Below are positions 1 to 7,975 of a stretch of DNA of 64,000 nt, one piece after another; position 1 is the stretch's first letter, and every line of letters starts with the position of its first letter. A program made the position numbers and the translations under genes. The notes under the pieces are model-generated. The model worked only from the letters and a program-made list of their open reading frames with translations. It was not told the origin of the DNA and did not search any database. This stretch comes from Gammaproteobacteria bacterium (GTDB taxonomy: Bacteria; Gemmatimonadota; Gemmatimonadetes; Longimicrobiales; Gaopeijiaceae): contig JAPPJO010000017.1 in NCBI GenBank assembly GCA_028820325.1, forward strand, positions 1 to 64,000. The letters run 5' to 3'.

Positions 1-52
1 ACTCGGTTCTGAATCCACGCTTGCCCAACCGGGGGCGTCCACATACAGCACA

Positions 53-71
53 CGCGATGTTGAACATCGCG
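53..71. repeat. 19-bp perfect palindrome, operator-like
   Basis: The sequence CGCGATGTTGAACATCGCG reads as a 9-bp inverted repeat around a single central G. Symmetry of this size and spacing is typical of a dimeric regulator site. The gene it would serve lies outside the window to the left, so the role is unknown. Confidence 0.4.
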
Positions 72-294
72 GCTGGCGAGGGACTCCGGCCCTTCGAACC
101 CGGTAGCGGTTGCCGAGGGGAGGCTGTGCTCCCCTTGGCACTCCTGGGCAAGGTTGGCGTCGACCGTGCCTCCGAGCACCTTCCCCGTGCTCTCCAGCCC
201 GAAACACAGCCAACACTCACCAACCCGTCCGGCAGCACACTGCCCAGCCCTTCCGGCCCTCCGACGCGGGGTTACAGCCCCGCCTTCAACAGCG

Positions 295-325
295 TTGACA
301 AATGGTGTCCCCGTGTATAACACGG
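295..325 (+). promoter_or_regulatory. Candidate plus-strand promoter with overlapping hairpin
   Basis: A perfect TTGACA (295-300) is followed after 15 nt by TATAAC (316-321). The second box sits inside a perfect 6-bp stem with a 3-nt loop (CCGTGT/ACACGG, 311-325). No plus-strand gene follows, so if used it would make an antisense RNA into the 3' end of the protease gene. The 15-nt spacer is short, and the hairpin could instead be a weak terminator element. Confidence 0.3.
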
Positions 326-399
326 AAGCTCTGGCGAGGGTTGGCTCCGCTCCTCCTTCGACCCCCCAAAGGCGTCCCGTCTGGTCGGGAGCGGCTCGG

Positions 400-3300
400 T
401 CAACGTCGCTCCTGCCACACCTCGGGCAGCCCGCCGCTGACGGCGATGTCCAAGCCCGAGAACGGCGAGTTCCCCCGGCCGTCCGCGGATGGCAGCAGGG
501 CGGGCGGCGGATCGGCGAGCAGGCCGAGCACGCGCCCATCGGCCGGATCCCGGACGATGATGGCGGGCGCGCTGGTCTCCGGGTCCAGGGCGGCGGCCCC
601 GCCGGGTCCGTCGAGCATGATGCGCTCGATGGCGCCCGCCCAACCCTCGGGCGCGGGGATGGCGAATACGAACGACGATGCTCCGTCCAGATGCGAGGTC
701 TCGGGCATGTCGAAGCTGACCGAGAACAGCGTCCTTCCGTCGCGCGCGAGGACGGTCAACCGGTGGTCGCCGCCCGGAGCGGGCAGGGTGGGCGGCGCGT
801 TCACGACGAACGCCGGCTTGAGGAAGGGCTGGCCGTCGGCATCGACGCCACCCCAGACGAGCAGCGCCGGTCCCGCCACCGCGGGGGGTGCCGTTGCCGC
901 CTCGGTGCGCAGGCGGTGGTCAAGCGCGATCGAGAAGTGATAGCCGCTGATCCACTGCCGGCCGCAGTATCCCATGACGTCGGTGGCTTCCGGCGGCACC
1001 AACGCGCCCGTGGCGAAGTCGTATCCCCACGAGCCCGTCCTTCCGTCCCGCCAGGGATAGTTCGGATCGTCGCCGCCAACCCCACACGACGTATGCCGCA
1101 AGTTCATCGCGTGTCCGAGTTCGTGAGCGATCACGCCAGCGTGCGCGAGGGACACGAAGCTCCTGCCTCCGATGTAGGAGGCTTCTCCGATGACGCCAGA
1201 GCGAATGTGGCCGAAGAGGCCCATGAAGTAGCCGTCCCCGCCCTCGACGACGCGAATGAGTTCCGTTTCGTGCAGCAGGTTTCCGGCGAACTCCGAGGTG
1301 GTCAAAACGGGCTCGTGCAGCGTCACGGCGAGTTCGCCGACCGGCAGAAGCTCGTCCGCCAGCCCAAATACGCTGGTGTCGGCTTCGAGCGCGCCCGCCC
1401 GCTCCAGCAATGTGGAGTCCGGGTTGTCGGCCTGCAGGAAGGGGATCGCCGTGAGATCGAGCGCCGGAACCGCGCGCACGTCGACCGGAGCCCGGCCCTC
1501 GGCCGGAATCCGGCCGGGGATGCCGAGCCCCTCGTCCAGGGTGCCGTCCGGATCGATTTCGATCACCATTTCGAGGCCGGGTTGCACGACTTCTCCCGGA
1601 ACGACCGCGTTGGCCGACCTCGACAGATCCCCCTCGTCGATCTCCGGCGGAATGCGCGCCTGGCCCGCCGGGATGTCGGCCGTGTGCACGATCCGGCCGC
1701 CCGCGTGGAAGGTGGCCCTGACCGGCGGCATGTCCGCGTGGCCGTCGGTGGACATGAAGACCCTCAGCAGCGCGTCCTCGCCCGCGACGAGCGGGGTCGG
1801 ATACTGCCGCGACTGGACGGCCTGCACGAGATACGCGAACGCGGCTTCCCCCCCGGCGCACACCGGAATGAACGTCAGGTCGTTCATGCGCAGCCAGCCC
1901 ACGGCCCCCGGGTGCCGGGGAGCACACACCTCCGTGCCTCCAACCGTCAAGTCCAGCGTCTGGCTCCTCTCGACCCAGGCCGACGGCAGGGCACCCCGCA
2001 GCATGGGGTTGTTTTCCAGGGCGATCCGTTCGATCGCCCGAAGCCCGCCGAGTTCGGGCGGCAGTTCGCCCGCCAGCCGGTTGTCCGCCACGCCCATTTC
2101 CCGCAGGCGTTCGAGCCTGCCGAGGCTTGGCGGCAGTTCGCCGGTCAGCAGGTTGCGCGACAGTTCGAGCGACTGGAGGTTCCGGAGTTCGCCCAGCCCC
2201 GCCGGGATTTCGCCGCTCAACCGGTTGCCTTCCAGATTGAGCGACGCGAGATCCCCGATGTCCAGGATTCGCTGCGGGATCGGTCCCTCGAAGGCGTTGT
2301 ACGCGAGACCCAAGCTGATCAAGCCCGTCAGTTGGCCGATCGTCGGCGGGATGGACCCCGACAGCCCATTGCCGTCCAAGTTCAGCAGAATGAGCCGGGA
2401 GAGGTTCCCGATCCCCGGCGATAGACGACCGGTGAGGCCCAACCCACCAAGATCCAACAGCCAGAGTCGGTCGAGCCCATAAATCTCCGGCGGTATGTGG
2501 CCCCGGATGGCGTTGGATCCGAGTTCGAGGCGTTCCAGTTCGGTCAGCTCTCCCAGTTCGGGACCCAACTGCCCTCTCAGGCCGTTCGCCCGAAGGTCCA
2601 CGCCGGAGACCTTGCCGCTTCCCTGATGCGTGGTGATCCCATGCCAATCGGCGAGCGGCGCGTCCGTGAGCCAGTTGCCGCTTTCGCGCCACTCCCACCC
2701 CCGCAAGCGAGCGTAAAGACGCGACAAGGCCAGCCGTTCCCCCTCCAACTCCCCCTCCACCGCCACGGTGGCGGAGGCCGAGACGCCGCGGTCGGTGCGA
2801 ACCGAGACGGTGGCGCTTCCGGCGCTCCAGCCGAAGACAAGCCCGGAACGGCCGGCCCAAGCCACCGACGTGTCGCTTGCGGCCCACTCGAAGTCGACGT
2901 TCTCCATGGGCGAGCCGTGGACGTCGAACGCCGTCGCCGCGAAACGCACCGTGTCGCCCGCCTCGATCGTTGCGGCCTCGGGCGTCAACACGATGGACAT
3001 CGGGCGTTGCTCCGCCCGCACCTCGGCCGCGCCCGACACGCCGCGCGCCGTTGCCGTGACAACGGTCGAACCCTCGCCGAGCGCCGCGACCAAGCCTGCT
3101 TGGTCCACTGCCGCCACCAGCGTATCGCCGGAATGCCACTCGAACTCGACGCCATCCACCTCCGAACTGTCGGCGTCCAGCGCGGTCGCCGCGAGGCGCA
3201 CCGTATCCCCCACGGCCACCGTCGCCAGTGCGGGCGCGACCGTGATCGAGGCCACCGTGCCGGAGTCGCCCGCGGCCGAACTCGCGCCCGCGTCCATGGG

Positions 3301-6027
3301 CCGCCAATCGGCGGGGTCCGGCAGCCCGTCACTGCGTGCCGCCACGAGACGGGCGCCATCCGCCAGGGAGGAAGCGGCGCCATCGGCGCTCGCGGCCATG
3401 GCCGCCGCCGGGGCGTCGATGAGCATGGCCCGCACCCGGCCGGTCGCCGCGTCCCTCAGAATGACCGAGGGACGGTCGGTGTCTTCGTTCAGCACCGCCA
3501 ACGCGCCCGGCCCGCGCAGGGCAACCTCCGCCAAGTCGCTCCACTCCGCACGCGCGGGGAGCGCGAACGCGAAGCCCGCGCGCCCGTCCCCGTCCTCCGA
3601 CTCGACCATGCCGAAGCGCACGGAGAACAATTGCTCGCCCGACGACGACCACCCCTTCAACTCGTATGAGCCGCCGGAGGGCGGTGGCGCATACGGCGCG
3701 TCCACCCAGAACGCCGGTTTCAGGAAGAGCCCGTCCCTTGCGTCGCGCCCTCCCCATAAGAGCAGCGCCTTCGATTGAGCCGCGCCGCCCGCCTCGGCCC
3801 CCGCGCCTTCCTGCCTCTGGCGGTGACGGACCATCTCTTCGAAATGCCACGCCCCGACCCATGCCGGGTTGCAGTAGCTCATGAAGTCCCTGGTCCTGGG
3901 ATGGACGACCGACTCCATCCCGGTATCGAAATCGAACCCGAAGGTGCCCACCGACCCGTCCGCCTGAGGGTACCGGGGGTCGCCAGAGGTGCCACAGGGC
4001 GCGTGGCCCAAGCTCAGGTTGTGGCCGAGCTCATGCGCGATGGTTCCGCCCTGAAACACCGACCATGCGGACCAGCCGCCACGCAGGGCCACGCCGGCGA
4101 CGCCATTGTCGCGGTCCACCTGCGACGTGAGAGCCATATAGTATCCCGACCCGCCCTCGATGGCCCGGATCGCCTTCACCTCGTAGGGAATCTCGAAACC
4201 GGAGTTCGTCGACGTGAACACCGGCTCGTGAACCGTCAGGTCGATCTCGTCCACCGGCAGAAGCGTTCTCGTAGCCCAGAACACCTCCGACTCCGCCGAG
4301 ATGTCCCGCATGAGGTCCAGGATCTCCTCCTCGGGGTCCCTGGGCCACACCCACGGGATCAACGTCAACTCCATTGCCGGCATCTCGGTCACGTTCACCT
4401 CGATACGGCCCTCCCCCGGAATCCGGCGCGCCATGGCGACGCTGTCGGCCACCTCCCCGTTCGGATCGACCTCGATCACCATCTCCAAGCCCGGCTGAAT
4501 CACCCAACCCGGCACCATCGCGTTGACGGACATCGCGGCATCGCTCTCGTCCACTTCGACCGGAACCGGACCCGGCTTCCCCGGAACGTCCAGGACATGC
4601 GCCGGCGCGCCGTTCAGGTAGAAGTGCGCCCGCACGTCCGGGAAACGCTCGACGGCGTCCGCCGCCGTCACGAACGCCCGCAAGAGCGCCTTCCGGCCGG
4701 CAATGAGCGGAACCAGGCCGCTCCGCGACTGCGTCGCTTGGATGAGATAGGCATCGAGGTCGCCCTGTCCGCACGGCTTCGCCGATTGAATCGCGATACG
4801 GCTCAACCAGTCCGCGAACTCGGGGGTCTTCGGGGAGCAGAGGGCCGAGCCGTCGGTATCCAGCCAGTCCAGGTTCAGGCGCGTCAACCCGCTCGGGAGT
4901 TCTCCCGCCAACTCGGGGTTCCCTCCCAGCAACAGCTCGCGGAGACTCGAAAGCCCGCCCCACTCGGGCGGAACGCCGCCTTCGAATCCGTTCCTCTCAA
5001 GGTGCAGATACTCCAACTTCGGCCAGCCGCCGATCCCGGGCGGCAGGTTGCCGCTCAACCGGTTCAGGGACAGAAACAGATACTTGAGGTTCACGAGGTT
5101 GTCGAGTGCCTCCGGGATCGGCCCGGCCAGGTTGTTGTCGTCCAGCCACAGGACATCGAGATCCGTCAGATTCCCCAACTCGGAGGGAATCGGGCCGCTC
5201 AGGTTCGATCTCGACAGGAAGAGCCTCCGGAGACCGGCGAGCCTCCCCAGCTCAGGCGGAATCGGGCCGGAGAAATGGTTGTCGGTGAGAGACAGGTCCC
5301 GGAGCTTCGACAGGTTGCCGAGCTCCGGCGGTATCGGCCCCCAGACCTCGGCGTCGGACAGATACAGCGTACTCAGATTGCGCAGGTTGCCCAACTCCGG
5401 CGGTATCGGGCTGTCGAAGTAGTTCCCCGACAGGCCCAGTTCGTACAGATCGGTCAGTTCGCCCAGCCATGCGGGTAGCGGACCCTCAAGGCCCGCGTAC
5501 CGCAACTCAAGGACTTGCAGGCGCGACAGCCGCTTCAGTTCGGAAGGGATGGTGCCGGAAAGAAGGTTCGACAGCAGGCCCAACTCCCGCAGCTCGGACA
5601 GATCGCCCCACTCGGGCGGAATCCGGCCCCACAGCCTGTTGAGATCCAGTCTCAGAACGCGAAGGCCGGACAGTTCGGCCACGACCTTGGGAAGGCGTCC
5701 CCTCAGGTTGTTGTCGTTGAGTTCGAGCCGCACCACCCGGCCGCCCTCGACCCTCACGCCGTGCCATGTGCCGATCGGGTCGTCCGAAAGCCAGCCGCCG
5801 CGCCGCCGCCACTGGTCGCCCCCGGTCGCATGATAGAACTCCACAAGCGCCGCGCGGTCGGGCTCCGCGAGGCTGGCCTGCGCCGAGGGGACCGTCTCGG
5901 TGAACGGACTCAGCGGCTCCGGTGCGTCGTCATGGCAGGAAAGCGCCGACAACACGACGGCAAGCAAAATAACCAGCCGCGAACCGCCTCGCCGACTCGG
6001 CAGCCATGTCACTCGACCGGATTTCAT
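400..6027 (-). CDS. Giant lipoprotein: two tandem LRR plus metzincin-like protease modules
   Basis: The 1875-residue protein starts at ATG 6027, preceded by GGAAG. A hydrophobic signal ends in a lipobox (LSALSC), so it should be a lipoprotein facing the outside. Order: plant-type leucine-rich repeats (about 65-412), a zinc-protease region with HELGH at 665-669 and a third His at 675, a beta-rich segment, two Ig-like BIG2 domains (about 925-1085), a second LRR block (about 1100-1360), and a second protease region with HELGH at 1635-1639 and His 1645. The two halves look like an internal duplication. The metzincin HExxHxxGxxH pattern is kept except that its Gly is Ser in the first copy and Asn in the second. 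A secreted adhesin-protease is likely; the substrate is unknown. Later in-frame starts would lose the signal. Confidence 0.85.
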   Translation of the reverse strand: MKSGRVTWLPSRRGGSRLVILLAVVLSALSCHDDAPEPLSPFTETVPSAQASLAEPDRAALVEFYHATGGDQWRRRGGWLSDDPIGTWHGVRVEGGRVVRLELNDNNLRGRLPKVVAELSGLRVLRLDLNRLWGRIPPEWGDLSELRELGLLSNLLSGTIPSELKRLSRLQVLELRYAGLEGPLPAWLGELTDLYELGLSGNYFDSPIPPELGNLRNLSTLYLSDAEVWGPIPPELGNLSKLRDLSLTDNHFSGPIPPELGRLAGLRRLFLSRSNLSGPIPSELGNLTDLDVLWLDDNNLAGPIPEALDNLVNLKYLFLSLNRLSGNLPPGIGGWPKLEYLHLERNGFEGGVPPEWGGLSSLRELLLGGNPELAGELPSGLTRLNLDWLDTDGSALCSPKTPEFADWLSRIAIQSAKPCGQGDLDAYLIQATQSRSGLVPLIAGRKALLRAFVTAADAVERFPDVRAHFYLNGAPAHVLDVPGKPGPVPVEVDESDAAMSVNAMVPGWVIQPGLEMVIEVDPNGEVADSVAMARRIPGEGRIEVNVTEMPAMELTLIPWVWPRDPEEEILDLMRDISAESEVFWATRTLLPVDEIDLTVHEPVFTSTNSGFEIPYEVKAIRAIEGGSGYYMALTSQVDRDNGVAGVALRGGWSAWSVFQGGTIAHELGHNLSLGHAPCGTSGDPRYPQADGSVGTFGFDFDTGMESVVHPRTRDFMSYCNPAWVGAWHFEEMVRHRQRQEGAGAEAGGAAQSKALLLWGGRDARDGLFLKPAFWVDAPYAPPPSGGSYELKGWSSSGEQLFSVRFGMVESEDGDGRAGFAFALPARAEWSDLAEVALRGPGALAVLNEDTDRPSVILRDAATGRVRAMLIDAPAAAMAASADGAASSLADGARLVAARSDGLPDPADWRPMDAGASSAAGDSGTVASITVAPALATVAVGDTVRLAATALDADSSEVDGVEFEWHSGDTLVAAVDQAGLVAALGEGSTVVTATARGVSGAAEVRAEQRPMSIVLTPEAATIEAGDTVRFAATAFDVHGSPMENVDFEWAASDTSVAWAGRSGLVFGWSAGSATVSVRTDRGVSASATVAVEGELEGERLALSRLYARLRGWEWRESGNWLTDAPLADWHGITTHQGSGKVSGVDLRANGLRGQLGPELGELTELERLELGSNAIRGHIPPEIYGLDRLWLLDLGGLGLTGRLSPGIGNLSRLILLNLDGNGLSGSIPPTIGQLTGLISLGLAYNAFEGPIPQRILDIGDLASLNLEGNRLSGEIPAGLGELRNLQSLELSRNLLTGELPPSLGRLERLREMGVADNRLAGELPPELGGLRAIERIALENNPMLRGALPSAWVERSQTLDLTVGGTEVCAPRHPGAVGWLRMNDLTFIPVCAGGEAAFAYLVQAVQSRQYPTPLVAGEDALLRVFMSTDGHADMPPVRATFHAGGRIVHTADIPAGQARIPPEIDEGDLSRSANAVVPGEVVQPGLEMVIEIDPDGTLDEGLGIPGRIPAEGRAPVDVRAVPALDLTAIPFLQADNPDSTLLERAGALEADTSVFGLADELLPVGELAVTLHEPVLTTSEFAGNLLHETELIRVVEGGDGYFMGLFGHIRSGVIGEASYIGGRSFVSLAHAGVIAHELGHAMNLRHTSCGVGGDDPNYPWRDGRTGSWGYDFATGALVPPEATDVMGYCGRQWISGYHFSIALDHRLRTEAATAPPAVAGPALLVWGGVDADGQPFLKPAFVVNAPPTLPAPGGDHRLTVLARDGRTLFSVSFDMPETSHLDGASSFVFAIPAPEGWAGAIERIMLDGPGGAAALDPETSAPAIIVRDPADGRVLGLLADPPPALLPSADGRGNSPFSGLDIAVSGGLPEVWQERR

Positions 6028-6066
6028 GTGTCTTCCGCTTTCGGCCAAACCGTTTGAGAGACACGC

Positions 6067-6075
6067 AATATAGCA
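6067..6075 (-). promoter_or_regulatory. Candidate extended -10 promoter of the LRR-protease gene
   Basis: Read on the minus strand this is TGCTATATT, an extended -10 element (TGn plus TATATT, five of six consensus bases). It lies about 40 nt upstream of the ATG at 6027, a sensible leader length. No good -35 was seen, which is common with extended -10 promoters. Confidence 0.4.
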
Positions 6076-6274
6076 AGAATCGTTCCGGGCCGCAGATTCG
6101 CCGCCGCGCGAGCGAGACCGCCGTCTCTCAACCGAGCCAAGGCATCGAACATGGCGACGAGCCTGGCAATCGACCCCGTCAGCATACCAACACGGGTAGG
6201 CCCCCATTACATTGGGTGGACCACCCCGGCGGGAGCCAGCCGACGGATGGTTTGCGGCAGATGCTCCCGCGTGA

Positions 6275-7129
6275 ATGTCTTCAGCCAAAAGCGATAGAAG
6301 GAGCAGCGACTTGGGCAAGGTCATACTCGTCACCGGAGCCTCCTCCGGCATGGGCCGCGAGGCGGCGATCCTCTTGGCCCGCGGGGGCCATACCGTCTAC
6401 GCTGCCGCTCGCCGGGCCGACCGCATGGGGGACCTGTCCGAACACGGTATCACCCCGGTCGAGATGGACGTCTCGAAGGGCGGGGACAACGAACGGACCG
6501 TGCGCCGGATCGTCGACGCCGAGGGACGCATCGACGTTCTCATCAACAACGCGGGCTACGGCCTGTTCGGCACGGTCGAGGACATCCCACTCGAAGATGC
6601 CAGATACCAGTTCGAGGTGAACCTGTTCGGTCTCGCCCATCTCACCCAGCTCGTCCTGCCGCACATGCGGGCGCAAGGCGCGGGCCGGATCGTCAACACC
6701 TCCTCGATGGGCGGCCGGATCTTCACGCCCTTCGGGGCTTGGTACCACGCAACCAAGCACGCGCTCGAAGGATGGTCGGACTGCCTTCGCATCGAGACCG
6801 CGCCCTTCAACATCCAGGTCGTCCTCATCCAGCCTGGCGTCATCCGGACCGATTTCGGCGATGTGGCGGGAGGGAGCTTACAGAAGTACTATGCGGACAG
6901 CGCCTACAAGGCCGGTCTCGACCGGTTCTTGGCGCTGGCGTCCGACCCCAAGGCCGCGAGCCGCGGGACCGACGCCAAGGTGCTCGCCCAAGTGTTCGTC
7001 GAGGCCGCGACCGCCGCCCGCCCGCGGCGACGGTACGCGAAGGGCGCGACGGCGCGTCCCCTGATGTTCATCCGCAAGTGGTTCGGCGACCGCATCTACG
7101 AGTCCGTGCTGCGGCGCGCGTTCGGCTGA
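6275..7129 (+). CDS. Short-chain dehydrogenase/reductase
   Basis: A 284-residue classical SDR, a cytoplasmic NAD(P)-dependent oxidoreductase. The cofactor motif TGASSGMG is near residue 20, followed by NNAGYG, the catalytic Ser in NTSSMGG and the active-site YHATK (YxxxK). ATG 6275 is preceded directly by an in-frame stop, so it is the first possible start; the Shine-Dalgarno is weak. It is divergent from the protease gene, with about 250 nt between them, and has no operon partner. Sequence style (INNAGYGLFG, the GVIRTDF loop) fits the large group of uncharacterised SDRs acting on ketones or alcohols; the substrate cannot be told from sequence. Confidence 0.9.
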   Translation: MSSAKSDRRSSDLGKVILVTGASSGMGREAAILLARGGHTVYAAARRADRMGDLSEHGITPVEMDVSKGGDNERTVRRIVDAEGRIDVLINNAGYGLFGTVEDIPLEDARYQFEVNLFGLAHLTQLVLPHMRAQGAGRIVNTSSMGGRIFTPFGAWYHATKHALEGWSDCLRIETAPFNIQVVLIQPGVIRTDFGDVAGGSLQKYYADSAYKAGLDRFLALASDPKAASRGTDAKVLAQVFVEAATAARPRRRYAKGATARPLMFIRKWFGDRIYESVLRRAFG

Positions 7130-7158
7130 CGCCGCCGGGGCCTTGCCGTGTCAATCTT

Positions 7159-7276
7159 GGACTCCCGCCATTCCACAGGGCTTTCCGACCGATTCAACAC
7201 TGTAAACTCCGATTCGAGCTCATCGGCAAGAAGGGCAGATCGTGCAGTCCCCATTGAACTTACGTGACTTCTTGCC
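7159..7276. repeat. Structured repeat element, copy 1
   Basis: Begins GGACTCCCGCCATTC and ends 118 nt later in a perfect 9-bp stem: GGCAAGAAG (7225-7233) pairs with CTTCTTGCC (7268-7276) around a 34-nt loop containing GCAGATCGTGCAG and ACTTACGTGA. Copy 2 has the same loop and the same 66-nt distance from its first base to the stem, but different stem bases that still pair. That compensated change suggests a conserved hairpin, in RNA or single-stranded DNA. The strand is unknown. Confidence 0.55.
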
Positions 7277-7550
7277 TTGATTCGCGATACTTCCGTCCTG
7301 CCAGCCCGGCACGGCGGCGCTCTCTGGCCGCCGCCGGGTCACTGCCCCCTCCTACCCCTCGGAGATCGGAGATCTTCGCTTGCCCGCGACTCCACGACCG
7401 GCTCAGGACGCCTGAAACGCCTCCGAAAGCCCCGTAGGCGGGCTCCGAGTCCGTCGCGGCGGCACCCGTGCCCCCGAACGATCCGACGCTTTCCGCAACA
7501 TGGGCGACACGGGCCGCGGGAACCTTCGGCGAAGAGGCGGCGCGGGCGCG

Positions 7551-7669
7551 GGAGTCCCGCCATTCAGCTCCGATTTTCCCGCCCTCGCCGGTCGGTCCAG
7601 CAAGGTCCAGAGAAACGGCAGGAAACGCAGATCGTGCAGCCCTGATTAGACTTACGTGATTTCCTGCCG
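7551..7669. repeat. Structured repeat element, copy 2
   Basis: Begins GGAGTCCCGCCATTC and carries a perfect 10-bp stem: CGGCAGGAAA (7616-7625) pairs with TTTCCTGCCG (7660-7669), with a 34-nt loop. 28 of the 34 loop bases match copy 1. Relative to copy 1, two stem pairs differ and both differences are compensated (A-T to G-C, and G-C to A-T). The middle of the unit is poorly conserved. No further copy was noticed in the window. Confidence 0.55.
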
Positions 7670-7975
7670 GGATTCAGATCTCCGGTGCTCCGCCTGACCG
7701 GCATCCGTGCGAAGCCGGTGCGATGGTCCGTGGACGATCGTGGTGGTGGGCTTGCGTGCGTCATCCGGCAACTCCTCCAGGGGCCTGCGGACTCGGGTCG
7801 CGGTGCAGCATCGGGGTGGAGATCGGCTCGCCGCACCTCCTTGGCAATCTTGTATCCGACGGACGAGACGGCCAGCCGCCGGAGGGGTGTCTGCCCCCAC
7901 GGCGCACTTTGACGCAGCGCGCGCCTTTCGGCACTATCCCGGGCAGATGGCGCGTCCAGCCGGAGGAGTTCGACG

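Larger units (their letters stand above)
1..399. other. Non-coding left edge with two palindromes
   Basis: No convincing gene is visible here; the open frames crossing it are shadows of the protease gene to the right or have no recognisable product. It holds a 19-bp palindrome (53-71), a promoter-like pair on the plus strand (295-321) and a short perfect hairpin (311-325). On the minus strand it lies just downstream of the giant protease gene, so the hairpin, or the weak stem TCCCG/CGGGA at 375-390, could help end that transcript. Neither is followed by a clear T tract. Confidence 0.5.
7130..7975. other. 846-nt non-coding region with a duplicated stem-loop element
   Basis: Open frames here have proline/arginine-rich, low-information translations and no recognisable family, so the region is treated as non-coding. 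Its main content is two copies of a structured element at 7159-7276 and 7551-7669, described separately. The promoter of the downstream serine hydrolase should lie near its right end; the ribosome site GGAGGAG is at about 7962-7968, before ATG 7976. Confidence 0.6.

Noticed and set aside
90-130. TTCGAACCC resembling a tRNA T-arm
   Set aside because: The flanking bases do not form a T stem and no acceptor or anticodon arm can be folded around it.
154-2424. Plus-strand open frame (756 codons) opposite the protease gene
   Set aside because: Low-complexity translation; the minus strand encodes LRR and HELGH motifs over the same span.
7277-7645. Open frame of 122 codons in the 7.1-8.0 kb gap
   Set aside because: Pro/Arg-rich, no recognisable family, no Shine-Dalgarno, and it crosses a structured repeat.
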